Shown piece after piece: positions 6,752 to 16,092 of a stretch of DNA of 29,933 nt. Location: positions 1-29,933 of the forward strand of contig DAJH01000007.1 of NCBI GenBank assembly GCA_002498925.1. Direction: 5' to 3'. Source of the stretch: Euryarchaeota archaeon UBA173. Lineage in GTDB: Archaea; Thermoplasmatota; Poseidoniia; Poseidoniales; Thalassarchaeaceae. The notes below the pieces were generated by a model. It saw only the letters and a list, made by a program, of their open reading frames with translations, had not been told where the DNA came from and did no database searches. Each line of letters begins with the position of its first letter. Within the stretch, counting starts at the first letter, position 1. Both the position numbers and the translations under genes were made by a program.

Positions 6752-7987
6752 TTATTGAATTGCACGGGAATAAACGCCTTCAAAGGATTCTGCATTACTC
6801 TCGTATGTGAACGATTCAATCACCCTTGTACGGCCAGATTCACCCTTTTTCCTGAGATTGGCATCATCATTCAACTCCAATGCCATGGAGTCTGCCATCG
6901 ACCCTATGTCGCCCATGGAGAAAAGTGATCCTACCGTTGAGTCGACCATCTCCGGAAGTGGTCCCTCGTCAACTGTCACTACGGGAGTTCCCGAGGCCAT
7001 TGCCTCCAGTGGTATGAGCCCCTGGCCTTCATAGAATGACGGGTAGACAACTAAGTCTGCAGATCTGAATAGAGCAGCTAGACTCTCAAATGGCATTCCT
7101 GACTCTATGGTGACCTTGTCTCCTATTCCGAGCATAGTGGCCTGTCTCTGTAGACGGCCCTTGAGATGCCCCCTTCCAACGATAACGAGTCTGGACGCAG
7201 GGATTTTCTCCTGTAGCCTTGCAAAGCCGCGGAGGAGGGTTCCGAATCCCTTTCTGGCTGCCAATCTCCCCACAGCCAGAACCAAACTAGTGCCATCGCC
7301 ATTTGCACCGTATCTTTCTCTGATTTCCTCATACTCAGCAAACTCATCCTCAGAATCCGTGTCTATAGGGTGGAACATCTCCGTATCTACGCCCCAGTGA
7401 ATAACCTCACAGTCCCACTTCTCCGGAGCGTCATATCTTGTCTCGAAGTCTGCTTTTGTCGCATGTGAGTTTGCTATGCAAATGCTAGATTCCTTGACTG
7501 CGGCTCTCTCAAACTTGGCATACCTCTTCGCAGTGAGTAGGATTGCAAGATCGTTTGGATTTGCCCAAACCGCAGCCTCCTTTGCCTTCCCTGCTGCAAT
7601 TAGCCCATCGCGCTCCCCGAGCCACGACCCGTGGAGCGAAGATACGACTGGAGCGACATTCTGCGAGCATCTTCGAAACTGTGACTCTGACCACGAAATC
7701 ATTGGGCAATGCAAATGCACGATATCTACAGGATCTTTCTGATTTAGATCTTCCAACGCACTCAGAGCTCTCCTGCCGTATGATCTGGTGAATTCCATGG
7801 GTATCTTGGCCCATCCAACTGTGATCACCCTAACGCCGTCTTGAACAGGTGCATCGCCGCCTCCCGACCTTGTGATCACAGTGACCCTGTGGCCCCTCTT
7901 CACGAGCGAAGAGGAAAGGTGGAATACAGTAGACCCCATTCCCCCCCATCTAGGCGGGAATTCGGCTGACAGCATGGCTATGTGCAT
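6752..7987 (-). CDS. GT4-family glycosyltransferase
   Basis: This 411-residue GT-B fold enzyme transfers a sugar from a nucleotide-sugar donor with retained configuration. The N-terminal domain starts MHIAMLSAEFPPRWGGMGS, a glycine-rich acceptor-domain loop typical of GT4. The C-terminal donor domain has LAVGRLAARKGFGTLL and PASRLVIVGRGHLKGRL. It ends with the E-x7-E signature in YEGQGLIPLEAMASGTPVV (about residue 320). Acceptor and sugar are not predictable. The gene is divergent from a GT2 enzyme, with about 100 bases between starts, which suggests a shared role in glycan, glycolipid or N-glycan assembly at the membrane. Confidence 0.92.
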   Translation of the reverse strand: MHIAMLSAEFPPRWGGMGSTVFHLSSSLVKRGHRVTVITRSGGGDAPVQDGVRVITVGWAKIPMEFTRSYGRRALSALEDLNQKDPVDIVHLHCPMISWSESQFRRCSQNVAPVVSSLHGSWLGERDGLIAAGKAKEAAVWANPNDLAILLTAKRYAKFERAAVKESSICIANSHATKADFETRYDAPEKWDCEVIHWGVDTEMFHPIDTDSEDEFAEYEEIRERYGANGDGTSLVLAVGRLAARKGFGTLLRGFARLQEKIPASRLVIVGRGHLKGRLQRQATMLGIGDKVTIESGMPFESLAALFRSADLVVYPSFYEGQGLIPLEAMASGTPVVTVDEGPLPEMVDSTVGSLFSMGDIGSMADSMALELNDDANLRKKGESGRTRVIESFTYESNAESFEGVYSRAIQ

Positions 7988-8090
7988 GGTTTTCGATATT
8001 CCGGGTTCAGCGACCGCATTTCAAGAGCGCGTACACAGGGCAGGGGTTCGCATTGTTCAAAACGGGTTGGCGGGTGGGCGTTTCGATAAT

Positions 8091-8822
8091 ATGTCCGAAA
8101 CTCTGCCAGTACACGTAACAGTCGTGATACCAACCAGAAACGAAGAGGAGGCCATCGTGGATACTATTCGATCCGTTCCAAATGATGGTTGGTGCGATAA
8201 AATCGACTTCCTAATCGTTGATGGAAACTCAACGGATAGAACCAGGGAGCTAGCCGAGGGAGAGGGGGCCACTGTATACCTGGAGCCGCGAAAGGGCTAT
8301 GGGAGAGCGTACAAGACTGGTTTCTCAATGGCGCCGGGTGACGTCATTGTCACTATGGATGCAGACTGTACATATCCAGGAGAGGAGGTTCCCGGCCTAG
8401 TCAGGAAGCTTCTGGAAGAGGATCTCGAGTGGATTACCTGTGACAGGCTTAGGAAGGCCGAGGAGGGTGCTATGCCTGGCCTGCATGGCTTCGGTAACTG
8501 GGTCCTTTCCACCACGGCCACCACGCTGTACTGGTATGGGATTCATGACTCTCAGAGCGGGATGTGGGTATTCCGCAAGTCTATTTTCGAGGATGAGCGT
8601 GTGCGGCCCAAGCACGATGGTATGCCATTATCGCAGGAATTCAAGATCAGGGCCCGCAGATACCTCGGCAAGAAGAAGACCGCGGAGGTCAGCGTTCCAT
8701 ACCGTCCGAGAGTGGGCGAGGCTGAGATCAACACCTGGGGGGACGGGCTCCTGAATCTGAGATTCCTATTTACGCACAGGCTAGGACTCACGCGTCAAGT
8801 TACTCCTTGGGGACCTGAGTAG
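8091..8822 (+). CDS. GT2-family glycosyltransferase (dolichyl-phosphate sugar synthase-like)
   Basis: This 243-residue GT-A enzyme opens with VTVVIPTRNEEEAIVDTI and has FLIVDGNSTDRT and GYGRAYKTGF. The metal-binding DxD lies in VTMDADCTYP, and DSQSGMWVFRK is the D-x-QSG acceptor motif of dolichol-phosphate mannose or glucose synthases. It has no C-terminal membrane segments, so it resembles soluble DPM1/ppGalNAc-like forms. The likely product is a polyprenyl-phosphate sugar used for glycosylation outside the cell. I chose ATG 8091 because upstream in-frame residues lie inside and antisense to the neighbouring GT4 gene and lack family similarity. No Shine-Dalgarno site is visible. Confidence 0.87.
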   Translation: MSETLPVHVTVVIPTRNEEEAIVDTIRSVPNDGWCDKIDFLIVDGNSTDRTRELAEGEGATVYLEPRKGYGRAYKTGFSMAPGDVIVTMDADCTYPGEEVPGLVRKLLEEDLEWITCDRLRKAEEGAMPGLHGFGNWVLSTTATTLYWYGIHDSQSGMWVFRKSIFEDERVRPKHDGMPLSQEFKIRARRYLGKKKTAEVSVPYRPRVGEAEINTWGDGLLNLRFLFTHRLGLTRQVTPWGPE

Positions 8823-8870
8823 CCGATTAGCGAATGCATTTACCCGGGCCATGAAAGTGGCATCGGTTCC

Positions 8871-11800
8871 CTACTCCTTCTCAGGTTCTTCCTCTAGTTC
8901 TCTGGAGTCGAAGGCTGACCAAGACTCAATCATATCTAGATCGTCCTGGAGCATTCTGCGTCTATTAGCGGAGTAGAACATCCCCCATATCACTACAACT
9001 GTTATGGCCGCGAAGAGGAACGGGAGGCCACTACCCAACATCCAGTCCAAGAAGCCAGTGGACTCCTCGGATGTGACTGGCACTATGAAAACCATTACTG
9101 GGCTTACCGAGTCTCCATCGAGAGCCCATGCTTCGATTCTCGCTGAGCTCGAGCCGGAGACCTCCCACGTGGTCTCATAAGTCCAAATACCATCGTTAGC
9201 GAAGGTGTCGCCAAGCTGCCCGTCATCCCTCATTTGGAATCCCTTTGATATTCCTCCTGCAAGCATTTCCCCTCCAACCGAGGAGGTAGTGCCATCTGGG
9301 TCTATGAGCTCTACGGTGATTCTCATTGGAGTTGCCTCCCCATCAATCAGAACGCCAGGAGCTACGGTGAGGTCATTGAGCTGAGGGGATGATGCACCCA
9401 CAGTCAGATTGATCGAAGCTGAGGATTGCTCGCCTCTCGAGTCTCGGACCATGAGGTCTATTTTGACAGGTCCTGGCATCAGGTTGATCGATATTGATTC
9501 CTTATCGCCTATCAGCGCTCCATCTATCATCCACTGGAAGAGGGTGATGTCGCCATCATAGTCGTATGATTCGGATCCATCAAGATTTACTACACCCCCC
9601 GGAGGGATGTACTGGCCCTCGGAGATTCCGGATATTATCGCCACCGGTCCCGTCTCGAGTACCGTAATCCTCTGTATGTGAGTCCTCATCATGCCCTGAT
9701 CGTCAATGAGTTGGAAGGTCAGATTGTGCAAACCTGCCGGAAGGTAGTCATTGTACCAGAAGTCGGTGTTCTTCGAATCCAATATTGGTTCGGAGACTAG
9801 ATCGGAGAAGACTGAGACGGTGAACTCATCACCATCGGGGTCGAAAGACTGTCTAAAGTCGAACAATATCGGGAGGTTGGAAAGGACCACGGCATCGGGA
9901 ACCGGGGAGTCCAGAATCAGTATTGGAGCGGCCTCATCGACCCGTATCATGATCTCGTCTGAAACAGGTGGCCCGGAGCCGTCGTCGACTGTCAGCGTGA
10001 CTTGGTGCACCCCCTCTGGAAGTCTTGCCTCTATCGACCAGCCACTTCCGAGTGGCTCAGTCATTAGGTCGCTCTCCCACAGGACGCTCACAAGGTCCGT
10101 GCTCATCGACGTGAGAGGGTTGCAGACGAGTCCGCTGCCATTCGCAGGGAGGCTTTCGCAGGATACGTCCCAGTCTCCCGAGCCTATCGCCTCGAAGTTG
10201 ACGATCGTACCTGAATCTGTCAGAACTCCGTCTTGGGGGGACGCTATTATCGCGACAGGTGGAGAATTGCTGACTTGGAGGCTCTCTTCCGCGTTGGTCC
10301 ACTGTCCCGAGTGTCCTGGCAGAACGTCACTGGCGTACATGGTGATCGTGTGCTGCCCTTTGGACAGTGTTCCTGACCACTCAATAGCGGATGCTGGCGA
10401 TACTCCCGAGTGAAGCAAGCCGTCTCTATCGCTCCAGAACTCAAACTTGACGTCGTCCCCCTCTGGATCGAAAGTCATAGAGCCGTCTAGAAGAACAGTG
10501 TCAGATGACCTGTTGCCAGACCTAGACACCACCATGTTTGCAATTGGAATCTCATTGAATAGTTCGACGTCGAATACCCATGATACGGTTGGGTTGATCG
10601 AGTCGGATGCGAAGACGGTGACTGAGAACTGGTTTGGAGCGCCCGGGAAAGAACGAATAATCTGATCAGGGCACCCAGGCGAAGGTTCGGGGGGAGTTCC
10701 GTCCCCTCCCTCGTAGGAGGCCTCGATCCAGCAAGTCAGTTCGTCTCCTTCAGGATCATAGGTACCCCCTAGGAAGATTGTGACATTGGCAGTCTTTCCG
10801 AGGTATAGCGTACCCCACGAGGATATTCCTGGAGACGTTCCAACGGACATTACTGGGGGCAGGTTGGTTAGCTCGATCTGTCGAGACTCCGTAGTGCAGT
10901 GACCCTCTGAATCACAGACTTGCAGGGTGATCTGGTGAGAGCCGTCAGAGAGGCACCCCTCATTGGAGTAAATTGGGTCATTGACTGAAATCCATGAGTT
11001 GTTTGTTTGACTGCTGCCGCTGACACATGAGGCTACTATGTCTCCGTCGATGCTGCTGGTCCAGGTGAACGAAAGTTGGTCGTCATCCAGATCCCATGAC
11101 CTTGTGGCGTTGAGAATTACCGCTGATCCACTCGCATAAACTCCTCCTTCCTGTGGAGATTCCCATATTATGAATGGTGGCTGATTAGGTATTTCCAACA
11201 GGCATTGAACGTTGAAGTCCGAGACCATGACGACCGGGGTCGAGTCGTTGTGAACACCATCATAGTCGCATCCGACATATGCGGTGTTATTCGCGGACCA
11301 CCCCTGCAAAGGAGTCCATCGCTGACCGACGAACGGGCCAAGTACCTCATGGCCGGAATAAGGTAAAGTGTCGAGATACTCCTGATTATAGCTATCAAAT
11401 GTGATATTGATATCGGCGAACGGTATGTTTCTGTGGTTCTGGTTCACCACTCCTACGTGAGCCCTCCACATTACATCCACGATATTACTCGACTGCGAGG
11501 ATGTCGGGGTTCCCATCTGTGATGATGAGATCCAACGAACGTGGCTATTCTCGACTGTGTGGAAATAATCAGTAGTACCCGGCAGGAAAAGGGAGTCGGT
11601 GAAATTGACAATGGCTTCAGTAAAGGTGGGGGCTGGGCCCGGACAGGCGAGAGAGAGATTGTCGACAAGTAGTTCAGTATGGTCCGAGATATCCAAACAA
11701 TGGTTCTGACCCCCTCTGATTACACTGAAACTGAGGGACGAGGGGTGGTCACCGGCTGCACTCCAAGACATCCCCTCGTTATCACCGTTCAAATCCATTA

Positions 11801-13541
11801 GCTCTATCACTGCGTCGGCGCTTTCTATATCGACTGCGTATGTAGAGGAGTTGGAGTTAATTGCAATGTCATTGATGAGGACGTTTCCTTCGTGAGTTAG
11901 GCCGCTATTGTCTATGTCCAATGCAGGGCCGTTAACTGGATCCCTAATCTCAATCGCCGAAAGTTGTAGGTCTATACTGTCCCTTACCACTAGGCCAAAT
12001 TGGTCTTCCGTGGATGAACATGTAACACAGCTGACGTTCTTTCCCGAGCTGCTGACGTCGTTTGACTCATAGAAGTAAATTCCAGATCCCAGGGACTCCG
12101 AAATTGTGCCGAGTCCGTTCCTGTATGTGTGCACTTGCTCGAGTTCGACATTGCTAGAGTCTCTGATTGACACCCCGTGCCCAGTATTGTTCTTACTCAG
12201 GACCAAGAAAAGCTCGGGATGAAATTCTCTGATGTCTAAGCCATTGGCCCCGTTTCCATCTATTTCCCAGTAGCTCCCCTGGACACCACCCTTCCACAAC
12301 AGCACCCCCGGGCCTGTGGAATTCTTGACGACTAAGTCGTTTATGGTAGGGGCCCAGTTTGCGCTCCTGAGGAATAGTCCTGCTCGATCGTTAAAGGGGG
12401 AAACGGCAGTCGTCTTCCCGTTTCGCAGTAGTGTGACGTGATTCATAATTGTAGAGGAATCTATCATGTAGCCTCTGATTCCCACAGCGGCATTGTCCTC
12501 GATTAGGGCTCCATCAATGTGGACTCCGCTAGTGTTGATGTCGAAGGCCGCTATTGCGAGTCCCTGGGCCTTGGCCCCCGGTCCCCCAGTGCCCCTGACT
12601 TCTAGGTCGTTGAATACCGCGTTAAGTGGGAGGTTCGAGTATTGGCTGTGATTGTACTGCTCTACCATTACCCCTCTGTACATGCTGTTTTCGACCACCG
12701 TGCTATCTATCGTCGGCCTTGTGGTCCAACCTTGTGTTATGTGCCTGACGTAGATTCCATTGTCACATCTGTTTACCGAAGAGTCTGAGATGAGGGGGAA
12801 TGAGTCCTCGATCCACATTCCGGCACCGATAGCGAGAGTGGCGCCACTGACGTTAGAAATTTGCAAATCGGAGAGGAGGCCACCCGAGCTACCCCATTGA
12901 TTTAGACCTCTAGTGATAACCCCCTCGATACTGGCTCCCTCAACTACTGGTGCTGAGTATGCGCCGATGGAAAGGCCGATTCCATACCTCCATGTTGTCG
13001 AGGTTCCGTGTACATCTTGGCCACCCCCGTCTATGACGAGATTCCTGATAGTGGGAGATGCGCTGCTGAATAGATCAACCGCTACATTGTCAGCATTGAT
13101 GATTGTGAGATTGGATAGTACTGGGTCACTTCCATAAACGGTAACTCCGAACTTGGAATTTGTAATTGTTAGATTATCAATCTCGGAGCCCAGCCCATTA
13201 CTCGAATAGTTGAACACAATTCCCTCGTGGTTACCTGCTACTGAATCCAGGATTACGGGCGAGGTGGCGGTTCCCTCCACCGAAATCCTTCCATCGACAT
13301 CGATGGTGTATCCTGCGCCCAATTTTATCGTGGTACCCGGAGATACGGTTAGCACATCGCCAGACTCTACCGTGTGCCCCTCGGGCAGAAGGACGGTTCC
13401 AGACCACACGGTTGTCGTCCTAGAGTCTGCAGTAACGGGCTCTAGAGGGGTGATGGACAATATGAGGAGGGTTACAATAAGGAAGGGACCTAAAGACCGT
13501 TGCGAACGTCCTTCCATGGAACTTGGGCCGACTAGTTCCAT
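8871..13541 (-). CDS. Giant secreted beta-helix / PKD-like surface protein with C-terminal anchor
   Basis: The protein is 1556 residues. A signal peptide (about 15-40) is followed by a DUF1565/NosD-like opening (VWSGTVLLPEGHTVESGD, then IKLGAGYTIDVDG). A long right-handed parallel beta-helix region runs to about residue 640, with repeated short strands and Asn/Ser turns (for example NLTIINADNVAVDLF). At least six Ig/PKD-like repeats start near residues 784, 890, 997, 1094, 1200 and 1297. They share the pattern PP-x-I...G...DPEGD. A final beta domain carries RDDGQLGDTFANDGIWTY (about 1420). A membrane anchor (about 1505-1527) and an acidic cytoplasmic tail follow. It is probably a cell-surface protein for binding or degrading polysaccharide, or for adhesion; no catalytic site is recognised. 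ATG 13517 is an alternative start. It converges on the GT2 gene. Confidence 0.85.
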   Translation of the reverse strand: MELVGPSSMEGRSQRSLGPFLIVTLLILSITPLEPVTADSRTTTVWSGTVLLPEGHTVESGDVLTVSPGTTIKLGAGYTIDVDGRISVEGTATSPVILDSVAGNHEGIVFNYSSNGLGSEIDNLTITNSKFGVTVYGSDPVLSNLTIINADNVAVDLFSSASPTIRNLVIDGGGQDVHGTSTTWRYGIGLSIGAYSAPVVEGASIEGVITRGLNQWGSSGGLLSDLQISNVSGATLAIGAGMWIEDSFPLISDSSVNRCDNGIYVRHITQGWTTRPTIDSTVVENSMYRGVMVEQYNHSQYSNLPLNAVFNDLEVRGTGGPGAKAQGLAIAAFDINTSGVHIDGALIEDNAAVGIRGYMIDSSTIMNHVTLLRNGKTTAVSPFNDRAGLFLRSANWAPTINDLVVKNSTGPGVLLWKGGVQGSYWEIDGNGANGLDIREFHPELFLVLSKNNTGHGVSIRDSSNVELEQVHTYRNGLGTISESLGSGIYFYESNDVSSSGKNVSCVTCSSTEDQFGLVVRDSIDLQLSAIEIRDPVNGPALDIDNSGLTHEGNVLINDIAINSNSSTYAVDIESADAVIELMDLNGDNEGMSWSAAGDHPSSLSFSVIRGGQNHCLDISDHTELLVDNLSLACPGPAPTFTEAIVNFTDSLFLPGTTDYFHTVENSHVRWISSSQMGTPTSSQSSNIVDVMWRAHVGVVNQNHRNIPFADINITFDSYNQEYLDTLPYSGHEVLGPFVGQRWTPLQGWSANNTAYVGCDYDGVHNDSTPVVMVSDFNVQCLLEIPNQPPFIIWESPQEGGVYASGSAVILNATRSWDLDDDQLSFTWTSSIDGDIVASCVSGSSQTNNSWISVNDPIYSNEGCLSDGSHQITLQVCDSEGHCTTESRQIELTNLPPVMSVGTSPGISSWGTLYLGKTANVTIFLGGTYDPEGDELTCWIEASYEGGDGTPPEPSPGCPDQIIRSFPGAPNQFSVTVFASDSINPTVSWVFDVELFNEIPIANMVVSRSGNRSSDTVLLDGSMTFDPEGDDVKFEFWSDRDGLLHSGVSPASAIEWSGTLSKGQHTITMYASDVLPGHSGQWTNAEESLQVSNSPPVAIIASPQDGVLTDSGTIVNFEAIGSGDWDVSCESLPANGSGLVCNPLTSMSTDLVSVLWESDLMTEPLGSGWSIEARLPEGVHQVTLTVDDGSGPPVSDEIMIRVDEAAPILILDSPVPDAVVLSNLPILFDFRQSFDPDGDEFTVSVFSDLVSEPILDSKNTDFWYNDYLPAGLHNLTFQLIDDQGMMRTHIQRITVLETGPVAIISGISEGQYIPPGGVVNLDGSESYDYDGDITLFQWMIDGALIGDKESISINLMPGPVKIDLMVRDSRGEQSSASINLTVGASSPQLNDLTVAPGVLIDGEATPMRITVELIDPDGTTSSVGGEMLAGGISKGFQMRDDGQLGDTFANDGIWTYETTWEVSGSSSARIEAWALDGDSVSPVMVFIVPVTSEESTGFLDWMLGSGLPFLFAAITVVVIWGMFYSANRRRMLQDDLDMIESWSAFDSRELEEEPEKE

Positions 13542-13621
13542 GTTATTCCTTCGTACACTTGGGCAATAGGTGATTTACGAATCGGAGAGGTCATAAACGG
13601 ATAGTATTGGGGGGCGGATGA

Positions 13622-13627
13622 GAGAGG
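13622..13627 (+). promoter_or_regulatory. Ribosome binding site before the first RAM protein
   Basis: GAGAGG lies three bases before ATG 13631. An AT-rich CATAAACG element stands about 42 nt upstream of the start and could be the TATA box of a transcript with a short leader. Confidence 0.3.
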
Positions 13628-13630
13628 AAA

Positions 13631-13864
13631 ATGAGCACTGCGTTCGTTCTCATCAAGACCGCCCCTCAGAGGGAGCTTGACGTGTATCTGACCTTGCTAA
13701 ATCTGGAATCTGTGACTGAGACTCACGTATCCTACGGAGAATACGACCTAGTGGCCAGAATCGACTTCCAAGATGAGAAGGAGATGGCTAGGACCCTAAT
13801 AGGCCAAATGCGTTCCATAGACGGAGTTATTCGAACAGAGACACTCATTGCGGTGGAGGTCTGA
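13631..13864 (+). CDS. Stand-alone Lrp/AsnC RAM-domain protein 1
   Basis: This 77-residue protein is a single alpha-beta RAM (regulation of amino-acid metabolism) domain: FVLIKTAPQRELDVYLTLL, GEYDLVARI, then RSIDGVIRTETLI. It has no DNA-binding helix-turn-helix. In Lrp/AsnC regulators this domain binds amino acids and forms dimers and octamers. Stand-alone versions in archaea may modulate full-length regulators or act as small-ligand sensors. It is followed two bases later by a paralogue with the same length and layout, so the pair may form a hetero-oligomer. The family call is secure; ligand and partner are unknown. Confidence 0.85.
   Translation: MSTAFVLIKTAPQRELDVYLTLLNLESVTETHVSYGEYDLVARIDFQDEKEMARTLIGQMRSIDGVIRTETLIAVEV
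13855..13860 (+). promoter_or_regulatory. Ribosome binding site for the second RAM protein
   Basis: GGAGGT sits six bases before ATG 13867, inside the last codons of the first RAM gene. It is one of the few strong Shine-Dalgarno sites in this window and supports coupled translation of the pair. Confidence 0.5.
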
Positions 13865-13866
13865 TC

Positions 13867-14100
13867 ATGGCTGTCGGTTTCGTCTTAATCACCACGGAAC
13901 CGGGTGCCGAGGTTTCTGTCAGGGAGGCCGTTTCCAGGCTTACTTCTGTGTCCGGGCAATGGATAGTTTTCGGAATGCATGACCTCTTCGTCAAGGTAGA
14001 AGCTGAGGATGAGTCAGAACTAACCCGTTGTATAGTTCAGGAAATTAGATCGATTGATGGAATTGCGGAGACTCGGACGCTAATTGGTGCCGAGATTTGA
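13867..14100 (+). CDS. Stand-alone Lrp/AsnC RAM-domain protein 2
   Basis: This is a second 77-residue RAM domain: FVLITTEPGAEVSVREAV, GMHDLFVKVEAED, then RSIDGIAETRTLIGAEI. It aligns end to end with its upstream neighbour (same length, shared FVLI-T-P, SIDG and TLI motifs), so the pair arose by tandem duplication and then diverged. It also lacks a helix-turn-helix. It has its own strong Shine-Dalgarno site. The subtilisin gene begins immediately downstream, so three genes may share one transcript. Confidence 0.85.
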   Translation: MAVGFVLITTEPGAEVSVREAVSRLTSVSGQWIVFGMHDLFVKVEAEDESELTRCIVQEIRSIDGIAETRTLIGAEI

Positions 14101-14105
14101 TTACT

Positions 14106-16091
14106 ATGACACGAGCTTCTGAACTTAGGGGTAGGCTAGTTGCGATTACAGTTCTCGGTTTGATGGTATTACCAGCCCTCGCTGCAGCCGTTCCTTCATC
14201 CCATGGCTCAATTGATGTCCCATCGGAGTCTGAATGGTGGGAACACACCAATATGGATCATGATGGAGACTACATCCATGATGCAATTTGGAAGGCCGTA
14301 AAATCTGATCATTACGACTATGTGGATGAGCATGGCAGGATGTCAGTAATCGTCGATTTTGACCACACGCCTACTGCGGAAGATCAGAAGATGTTAGAGG
14401 AGTCTGTGGGCTTTGAAACCCAGTTTAGGTATTGGTTGATTGATTCCATAGCAGGAACCGTGTCTCTGGATTTAATCCATGAAGTCGTTCGATTACCAGG
14501 GGTTGTCTTTGTCGAATTAGATGGTCGATTAGAAGTCCAGATGAATGATGTCAACGGCGTCCATGGTGTCGACATGGTATGGCAGGATACAGGTTATACT
14601 GGAGAGGGAGTGACGATGGCAATCATCGACACAGGAATTGACGGCAATCACTCCGGGCTGGACGACTTGGATGATGACAACTCCACTAACGACCCGAAGA
14701 TTCTCGCATTCTATGACTCTGTGAATAATCCTGACCTAAGGAATGGCACTGAAGTCGAGCCTTACGACGGAAACGGACATGGGACCCATTGCGCTGGAAT
14801 CACCACAGGTACGGGTGCCCCTACGTTCGAATACGTCGGAGTCGCTCCCAAAGCAAACTTAGTGGGGGTTAAGGTGCTGAGCGATGAAGGTAGTGGGTCT
14901 TTTGCGCAAGTCATGGCAGGCATGGAGTGGACGGTTGAGAAAAGACATGAATTCAACATAAGGGCTGCTAGCATGAGCCTTGGCGGCCCAGGTGCGATTG
15001 AATGGACTTCCTCGGAGGAGGAGTCAGTGAATAGAATGGGCAATGAGATGATGAGGGCAGGAGTAGCCCTATTCATAGCAGCAGGAAATAGTGCTGGGCC
15101 AGCAACTATCGGAACCCCTGGAAGTGCAGAGGACGTCATTACTGTAGGGGCCCTTGACAAGAACACTGCGATAGCCATCTACTCTAGCCAGGGACCTACC
15201 GAGGAAGGGCGCATCAAACCCAATATTGCATTCGTGGGAAGCGATGTGATGGCCCCTGATGCCAATACAGGAACTGGTTATGTCGCACTGTCCGGGACCA
15301 GCATGGCTACTCCTGGAGCTGCAGGCGTTGCGGTACTGATGTTCCAAGCGAATCCTGATCTTTCTCCTTTCGACATCAGGAACATGATGCAGGAAACCTC
15401 TACTTACAGGCAGTGCCATTACATGGCTGCGAATGAGCCATGTGCTGAGGATGCTATACCTAAGAATCGCCAGAACAATGTGTATGGGCATGGACACGTC
15501 AATGCCCTCCCGTCAGTGGAGGAGGCAGCGAACTATCACTATGAGTTGAGCTTGTCACTCAACGTAACTCTAGACAGTCAGTATGGGATGGACAACAGGG
15601 TTCAGGTGGGACCCGGGGACTCCGTAGTCTACAACCTGGACGGAGCTATTCAACGGGTTCAGTGGAGAACCTGGGACATGCGGGACAATTGGATGGATCT
15701 AGCAGATTTTGATATTGGTGACACCCAGTTTGAAGTCACCCATGGCCTTCTCGTTGATAGGCTGAAGTATCTCCCAAACAACACGATTGAAGGAGAACAA
15801 GTAATTCTAGTGAGGGCGATTTCCGGGGATGAGGCTTCGACTAACCTAGCTGTGAATATTGACATCTCCGGTGAAGAGAAGATTGAGGAAGACGAGGAGG
15901 GCGGTTCGATTTCAGGAGTCTTAGTCGCGACATTGACTCTGATCATACTGCTATTGTTGGTTACCCTGGTCTTCGCCGCGATACAGCTCAGGGAAAGGGG
16001 ATATTTCGATGGTGATGAGTTCTACGACGATATGGAGGATGTTGCTGAATCCATGTCGATAGAAGATGAGTCGGGCCATCCCTCTGGATAG
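14106..16091 (+). CDS. Membrane-anchored subtilisin-like serine protease (S8)
   Basis: Numbered from ATG 14106, this is a 661-residue exported protease. A signal peptide occupies about 1-30 (LVAITVLGLMVLPALAAA). A propeptide with an I9-like core spans about 75-150 (MSVIVDFDHTPTAEDQ). The catalytic domain has Asp175 in AIIDTGID, His225 in NGHGTHCAGI, oxyanion Asn328 in AAGNSAGP and Ser399 in SGTSMATPGAAG. A beta domain follows at about 475-590. An acidic stalk, one membrane helix (about 605-630) and a short acidic cytoplasmic tail end the protein. It should be held on the outer face of the cell membrane and cut extracellular protein. A TTG at 14097 overlapping the previous stop is an alternative start. 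It ends one base before the convergent STAND gene. Confidence 0.94.
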   Translation: MTRASELRGRLVAITVLGLMVLPALAAAVPSSHGSIDVPSESEWWEHTNMDHDGDYIHDAIWKAVKSDHYDYVDEHGRMSVIVDFDHTPTAEDQKMLEESVGFETQFRYWLIDSIAGTVSLDLIHEVVRLPGVVFVELDGRLEVQMNDVNGVHGVDMVWQDTGYTGEGVTMAIIDTGIDGNHSGLDDLDDDNSTNDPKILAFYDSVNNPDLRNGTEVEPYDGNGHGTHCAGITTGTGAPTFEYVGVAPKANLVGVKVLSDEGSGSFAQVMAGMEWTVEKRHEFNIRAASMSLGGPGAIEWTSSEEESVNRMGNEMMRAGVALFIAAGNSAGPATIGTPGSAEDVITVGALDKNTAIAIYSSQGPTEEGRIKPNIAFVGSDVMAPDANTGTGYVALSGTSMATPGAAGVAVLMFQANPDLSPFDIRNMMQETSTYRQCHYMAANEPCAEDAIPKNRQNNVYGHGHVNALPSVEEAANYHYELSLSLNVTLDSQYGMDNRVQVGPGDSVVYNLDGAIQRVQWRTWDMRDNWMDLADFDIGDTQFEVTHGLLVDRLKYLPNNTIEGEQVILVRAISGDEASTNLAVNIDISGEEKIEEDEEGGSISGVLVATLTLIILLLLVTLVFAAIQLRERGYFDGDEFYDDMEDVAESMSIEDESGHPSG

Positions 16092-16092
16092 C

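Noticed and set aside
7872..8090. N-terminal extension of the GT2 enzyme by 73 codons
   Set aside because: It overlaps the start of the divergent GT4 gene and lies before the usual GT2 opening strand VTVVIPTRNEE.
9751..10413. A 220-codon forward open frame
   Set aside because: It lies wholly antisense to the giant surface protein, is Ser/Thr-rich with no motif, and mirrors the codon pattern of the real gene.
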